In this document: positions 56,346-64,000 of the stretch, one piece after another
Layout of the letters: every line of letters begins with the position of its first letter
Numbering within the stretch: the first letter of the stretch is position 1
Origin: Theristus sp. LFF4_11
Lineage: Eukaryota; Nematoda; Chromadorea; Monhysterida; Xyalidae
Direction: 5' to 3'
Length of the DNA: 64,000 nucleotides
Assembly (NCBI GenBank): GCA_030248135.1
Contig: JASANC010000996.1
Coordinates: forward strand, 1 to 64,000
Notes under the pieces: generated by a model
Seen by the model: only the letters and a program-made list of their open reading frames with translations
Database searches by the model: none
Told to the model about the DNA's origin: nothing
Made by a program: the position numbers and the translations under genes

Positions 56346-59300
56346 GGTAGGGGGGGGGGGGGGGGGGGGGGGGGGGGGTGGGGGGGGGGGGGGTGGGGGG
56401 TGGGGGGGGTGTGGTATGTATTGCGAAAGTGTCACACCAAAGTCCTATCCAGGAAACTCAGTTGTGGTGATGGTAAATTTTCGTGAAGTTTTGACGCTGT
56501 TCAAGGCTCGCATGACAACTTTGCGCTGTTTTCGTTCAGGTACACAGGAAGATTTTCGTGGACTACAACCCAGACATGGTGCCGATGGCTGGTGGAGTCG
56601 ACGTCTCTGTGGACCTGATCGTTCAAGCAATCTCGTCAATTAGCGAAAATTCGGCCAGTTTCACTGCTGATGTGTTGTTCAGGTAAATTTTAGAATGGTT
56701 TTTGGATTAAATTGTCGTTATAAAAAGTTGTGGGACCGAGGATTTTTATGCAACGCGGCATGCAGCTATTGGATGTGCTATCTGTCCCTTTACTCGGATC
56801 ATATGTATTTATCTAATTTGTTTAGATGAAGGCTTATGTTTCCTGTTATGTTTGCGTCGAAAACAATTGGCCAACAGGGTGTGTAGACAGAGCAAGATTA
56901 GGTTAAAACGCCTTTTCAAATTCCCGAAACATAAGCTGAGTATAGTTGACTTTGAAATTTTATCCGTGTTCAACCACTTCAAAGGGTATTTTCGAAATAA
57001 AAGCTATTACGTAATCCTAATGCATTTCAGTCAAATCTGGCGTGACCCCCGACTCCGGTTCGACAATCTGACGACGTGCCTGCAGAATCTGACGCTCAGT
57101 CACAAGGCGATCGAGACGATCTGGCTGCCGAACGTCTGCTTCCAGAACAGCAAGTCCACGTCGCAGCACAATTCGCCGACGCCGAATATTTTTCTGATGA
57201 TCTATCCGAACGGCACCGTCTGGGTGAACTATCGCGTGAAGGTGATCGGCTGAAAACGTTTAAAAATTCCGGATTGCGCTGAAGTCGTGCACATACTGCA
57301 GTAATTTGCCAATGTTTAAGCTCAGTAACACTCAAGTGCATGGATGGACAAAATGTGCCAAGAGTTGGGTACATTGCCCTAACTCGTCGGGTACTTTCGT
57401 TTGTGATTCTAAGACAAAATGTGCATAAAAAAGCTGTAATTTTGTCATGCTGGTTGGTTACACATCATACTCGGTAAGCTCATTCTTAATTTCATCTTGA
57501 CAAATGCGCCCTAAATTGACGGGAGATTTACAGCTGTTCAATTGAAACCAATGTCATTCGTTGGTCGGTTGCTGATCACCGAATACCCACCAAGTTGTAA
57601 GTCCTTATCCAGAATTTCTTCTCAGGTCGAAGCACCTTGTGAACTGGACATGACCTCGTTTCCAATGGACGTACAGCGCTGTACGCTCAAGTTCGAGTCC
57701 TACTCGTACAACACGGGCAAAGTGCGTCTGGAGTGGTTCCACACGGGTATACTGTTCGAGCAGGAGAATGTGCGACTGCCGGACTTCGAGATCTACAATT
57801 ACACGTGGGTCAAGAACGTCTACTACTATCCGCCCGGCGAGTGGCACCAGTTGTCGGGCGTGTTCTACTTCAAACGTCTCTATGGGTATTACATGCTGCA
57901 GTTGTACCTGCCGACGTACGCGAGCGTTTTCATCAGGTGCGCTTGGCGGTTGAGAGTTGGATTTCTGGTGGGCAGTTTGGTGTACAGTCTAACTCCATAA
58001 CATATCCAACTAGCTGATTTGTAAGTTGTCACGTGATGCATGGATTCTATATGATACAAACAGAACTCGGCCTCCACAGCAGTTCATGCACAGAATGCAT
58101 GCATCAACCAATCCGCTAGTTGGATATGTTATAGAGTTACACTGTAATAGTGGCCATGTATTCATTATTGCGTCACAAACACAAATCTACACCGTAATCA
58201 CTGATTGGTGAATTGATGCCTTTTGCACTTGCGTGACACTTTGCGTCGAATAGATTGAGTGAATGCATTTGCCACCCGGTGGCTTCCATGAACTCTGAGC
58301 TGCCTTACATGAATTCGAATTTATTCAGTTGGATCGCGTTCTGGCTTGATGCGAAATGTCTGCCAGCCAGGATCACGCTCGGCGTATCGTCCTTGATGGC
58401 GCTGACGTTTCAGGTAATCATTTTTTTTGTTCAATCAGTTTTTATTCTGTCAGTTGTTGTCATTTCTGATGGTACACAGTAACTCAGCTATATCAAAGAC
58501 AGCGTTAACTTTCCTGATAACCTTTTTTTCCATTGAATCGAATGTTTATCGTGCCAGTTGTTATCATTTTTGATGACATACAGTAACTCAGTCATATCAA
58601 AAAACATCAGCAATAACATGCACGGGCGAACACGAACTGTCATTCGCTGCTTTCAAAATTAGCTCAGTGATTCGTCTAGCCAGCTCGATGCAGCCGATCA
58701 GCATGCCACAACGCGTATCATACCCATGCGTTCCACAGTATCACCGTTGAACATAAGCATGTAGAAATCCGCAATAACAAAAAAACAAATAAAAACGAGA
58801 GAGAAACACCACTCGCAACCCCACCCACACACAGTACGGCAACGTGGCGCGCTCGCTGCCGAAGGTCTCCTACGTCAAAGCAATCGACATCTGGATATTC
58901 GCCTGCATGGGCTTCATCTTTTGCTCGACCGTCGAACTGGCGATCGTCGGGCACGTCGACAAACGAGCGCAGAAACGACGGCTACGCTCGATCACGGTCA
59001 TGACGCGACCGACCGAGTTGAGTCCGGAGCAGAGTCGCAATATCAGTCCGGATTTCGAGCAGTACCGCTCGGCGCAGGTTCGAGTTATTTGAAATAAGTC
59101 CGCTTCTGGACATGTATCCGAGGGCAGTTTTTGCTGTGTAAAGATCAAGCGATGCTCATGAAGGCTGACGTGGGTGGCGTTTTTCGCAGAACTAATCGGT
59201 TCAGTACTTCAACAACATTAAAAAAATACAGCACCGTTTTTGCCATTTTTTCACGTTCAATACAATGCTGTTTATGGGATGCATGCTCCGTGGGAGCAAT

Positions 59301-60146
59301 TGATTCTGACCCTGAACTTTGCCATATATACCGACTAAACAACACAATACAAACAGCGTGCCACTAAAGCGGCATTCATGAAGCAGTATTTAGTGATTGA
59401 CGCGTAGCAGTGTTAAAACACAGCTACGCGGCCATTAAATGCTGTTTCATGAATGCCGCATCCCTCTCCGCACACCGCACGCACTAGCACCACTGCAGAA
59501 CAACGGCGCCGAGAACACCGAGCTGATGTCGCGCCACCCGCAGTTGGAGTCGCTGTCGATGGCGCGTCGCGCGACCACGCCCGATCTCGCCGACATGGAA
59601 CGGCCGTCTGGTCGGGCAAGCCCGAACCCGAACCTGCTGCCACCGAGTCGACGTGCGCAGCCGGGTGTCGCTCTGACGCCGCTGCCCGTGCATCGGCCGC
59701 TGCTGCCGCCAGCTGACGACCTGATCGCCAACAGCACCACCGCCACCGGCACGTCAGCTGGCGTCAACCAGCAGACGCTCTACATCTCGGGCAGTTCGGC
59801 GCGACGCCGCAAACGTACGCGGCGCTCGTCCGCCTTTCTCAGCTACCACGCCGAACAGCAGTTCATCGGGTCGCTGTTGACGAAGCGCAACAGCGTCACG
59901 GAGAAGTGCGCCCGGAAGCAGCGGGCGCTCGGCGAGACGCGCGACGGGTGGTGCGCGTGTTGCTGTGTGCCGTTCGCGCGCTGCCGCCGCCGCAGCCGCG
60001 AGTTCGAGTGGAACGGTGAAACGGTGGACGCGCTGTGCCAGTACTTGTTTCCGATGCTGTTTGTGGTGTTCAATTTGGTCTACTGGATCTATTATCAGTC
60101 GCTGTCGCAGAAACAGCTGACGAACATGCTCGAGCGGACTGTGTGA
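55457..60146 (+). CDS. Cys-loop ligand-gated anion channel subunit (pHCl/ACC/LGC-46-like)
   Basis: Seven exons join in phase: 55457-55735, 56540-56682, 57031-57241, 57626-57936, 58329-58413, 58835-59077 and 59499-60146, giving 639 residues. A signal peptide ([14 protein letters not shown]) and a polar linker precede the ligand-binding domain ([34 protein letters not shown]). The Cys-loop is [15 protein letters not shown] (C216-C230, 13 residues between). M1 is split by an intron. M2 is [19 protein letters not shown], whose PAR motif marks anion selectivity; M3 follows YVKAIDIW. A ~215-residue intracellular loop, Ser/Pro/Arg-rich with a [14 protein letters not shown] block, leads to M4 ([17 protein letters not shown]). 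Such channels are plasma-membrane chloride channels gated by acetylcholine, amines or pH in invertebrates; the ligand here is unknown. A Cys replaces the usual Phe in PN-V-CF. All introns are GT-AG and hold several MITEs. Confidence 0.9.
55825..55950 (+). repeat. Copy of the first tRNA-like SINE family
   Basis: Shares AACTCGATGGGC, ACGGCGTTCTGT and the TACGCTT-TCTGGGTT-GCCCTGG series with 6157-6295. GGGGATTGAACCCCC may be a T-arm remnant. It lies in intron 1 of the channel gene, directly before a G-rich MITE. Confidence 0.5.
55965..56425. mobile_element. G-rich MITE, second copy, with long poly-G runs
   Basis: The left end (TACCGTATTACCCCC, CCCCCATGGGGG, GTCAGCGACTT) matches the element at 3988. 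The following 380 bp contain G-runs of up to about 35 nt and T-rich segments. The expected right terminal repeat is not readable, perhaps lost in the G-tract. It lies in intron 1 of the channel gene. Confidence 0.5.
57985..58144. mobile_element. Mariner-like MITE in channel intron 4
   Basis: CAGTCTAACTCCATAACATATCC at the left and the inverse ..GGATATGTTATAGAGTTACACTG at the right, with TA on both sides. These are the longest and cleanest terminal repeats of the family in this window. It starts 49 bp after the exon 4 donor. Confidence 0.8.
59369..59459. mobile_element. 91-bp near-perfect palindromic hairpin element
   Basis: The outer arms GCGGCATTCATGAAGCAG and CTGTTTCATGAATGCCGC are inverse with one mismatch. 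An inner pair (CGCGTAGCAGTGTT and AACACAGCTACGCG) continues the stem, so nearly the whole segment folds on itself. It ends 39 bp before the exon 7 acceptor of the channel gene. The CATTCATG phrase also occurs at the ends of the large structure at 31078-34927. Confidence 0.65.
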
Positions 60147-60824
60147 TAGTGTGCGGCTTTTTTTTGGGGGGGGGTTGTTTTGGGATTTTTTCGGAAAATA
60201 CTAATTAACTGAGTATATTGATTGAATCATGTGTTACTGGACACTGGACTACGAAAAGTTCGCTGTTTACTTGTGATGTCATTGCGCACATGATCGGTTT
60301 TTTGTGTAAAATGTTCCTGGTTTCTGTCTCTGTTTCACGCCCAAAGAATCTATTCAAGTGAATTAACTAACTCTCATGTATTCGTAAAAGTTGTGAGAAA
60401 CGAAAACATATTTCGAACACAAAACTCGAGAAACGCAGCCACAGAAACCAAGCGCAAGACGGAAGTACAAAATCATGTTAAGTGCACAATTTTGAATTCC
60501 ACAAATGAATTGCAGGTTAATTCATTAGGAAGGATGTGATAATTCATCATCACAAAGGAAATGCACATTAATGATGATACGACGAATAAATAAAGTCAAC
60601 ACGAAATCTAGGACAGCTGAATACTGAAATGAGAAAATACTGCCGGACACAAGGCATGTATACCCGATGCGTGAAGCCAAACCTGCTTATTAAACTCAAC
60701 ATTCTCTGAATCCTGTGGCTATGCAGCCAGCCAGTCAATTAGCCGCACAAAAAGAAGACCTTTAAAAAACTTTGAAAAAACCATTATCGTCCGAAAACAA
60801 ACAAAACAAGCCACGCGTCCCTCT
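60147..60824. other. Convergent 3' spacer between channel gene and GMP reductase
   Basis: Short G-tract after the channel stop, then AT-rich DNA. AATAAA-like hexamers occur near 60586-60593 but are far from the channel stop. No exon recognised. Confidence 0.4.

Positions 60825-64000
<3,176 letters not shown>

Overview
The window is eukaryotic genomic DNA. Its genes are split by spliceosomal introns of roughly 80 bp to 4 kb, GC-rich exons sit in AT-rich non-coding DNA, and many small transposable elements are present. The gene set points to an invertebrate animal, most likely an ecdysozoan (nematode, possibly tardigrade). It includes a PAR-type anion-channel Cys-loop receptor of the pHCl/ACC/LGC-46 kind, a neuropeptide-type GPCR, Ly6-like and ASB proteins and M8 metallopeptidases. 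Start codons lying a few bases after TTTTCAG acceptors (both zinc-finger genes) would fit spliced-leader trans-splicing or 5'UTR introns. The species cannot be named from the sequence alone.

Layout. 0-5 kb is repeat-rich intergenic DNA with a possible small FLYWCH-like ORF between inverted repeats. 5.3-8.1 kb (+) is a six-exon rhodopsin-family GPCR. 8.3-12.5 kb (-) holds two paralogous C2H2 zinc-finger genes in tandem. 14.5-20.6 kb (+) is an ankyrin-repeat/SOCS-box gene. 21.5-23.1 kb (+) is a small GPI-type Ly6/QVR-like gene. 25.3-30.0 kb (+) is complex I NDUFV1, eleven exons, fully resolved. 30.7-46.7 kb (-) is a tandem pair of leishmanolysin-like M8 zinc metallopeptidases, both with HExxH, the distal His and the Met-turn. 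47.5-50.8 kb (+) is a small protein with KEN box and D-box (securin-like candidate). 50.8-55.4 kb has no recognisable gene. 55.5-60.1 kb (+) is a seven-exon Cys-loop receptor subunit. 60.8 kb to the right edge (-) is GMP reductase, cut by the window.

The genes do not form a pathway. They are separate housekeeping (NDUFV1, GMPR), signalling (GPCR, ligand-gated channel, Ly6-like), regulatory (zinc fingers, ASB, securin-like) and proteolytic genes.

The most striking structure is a family of three nearly identical ~1.05 kb hAT-like elements. They have TAGGGTTAGGGG terminal repeats and perfect 8-bp target-site duplications. All three lie in the sense orientation of the host gene. One splits the first coding exon of a zinc-finger gene and one splits (or abuts) a coding exon of the ASB gene. 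In both cases removing the element plus one target-site copy restores the reading frame exactly. Many other non-autonomous elements (hAT-like CATAGTTGTTC pair, TA-flanked mariner-like MITEs, G-rich MITEs, tRNA-like SINEs) fill introns and spacers.
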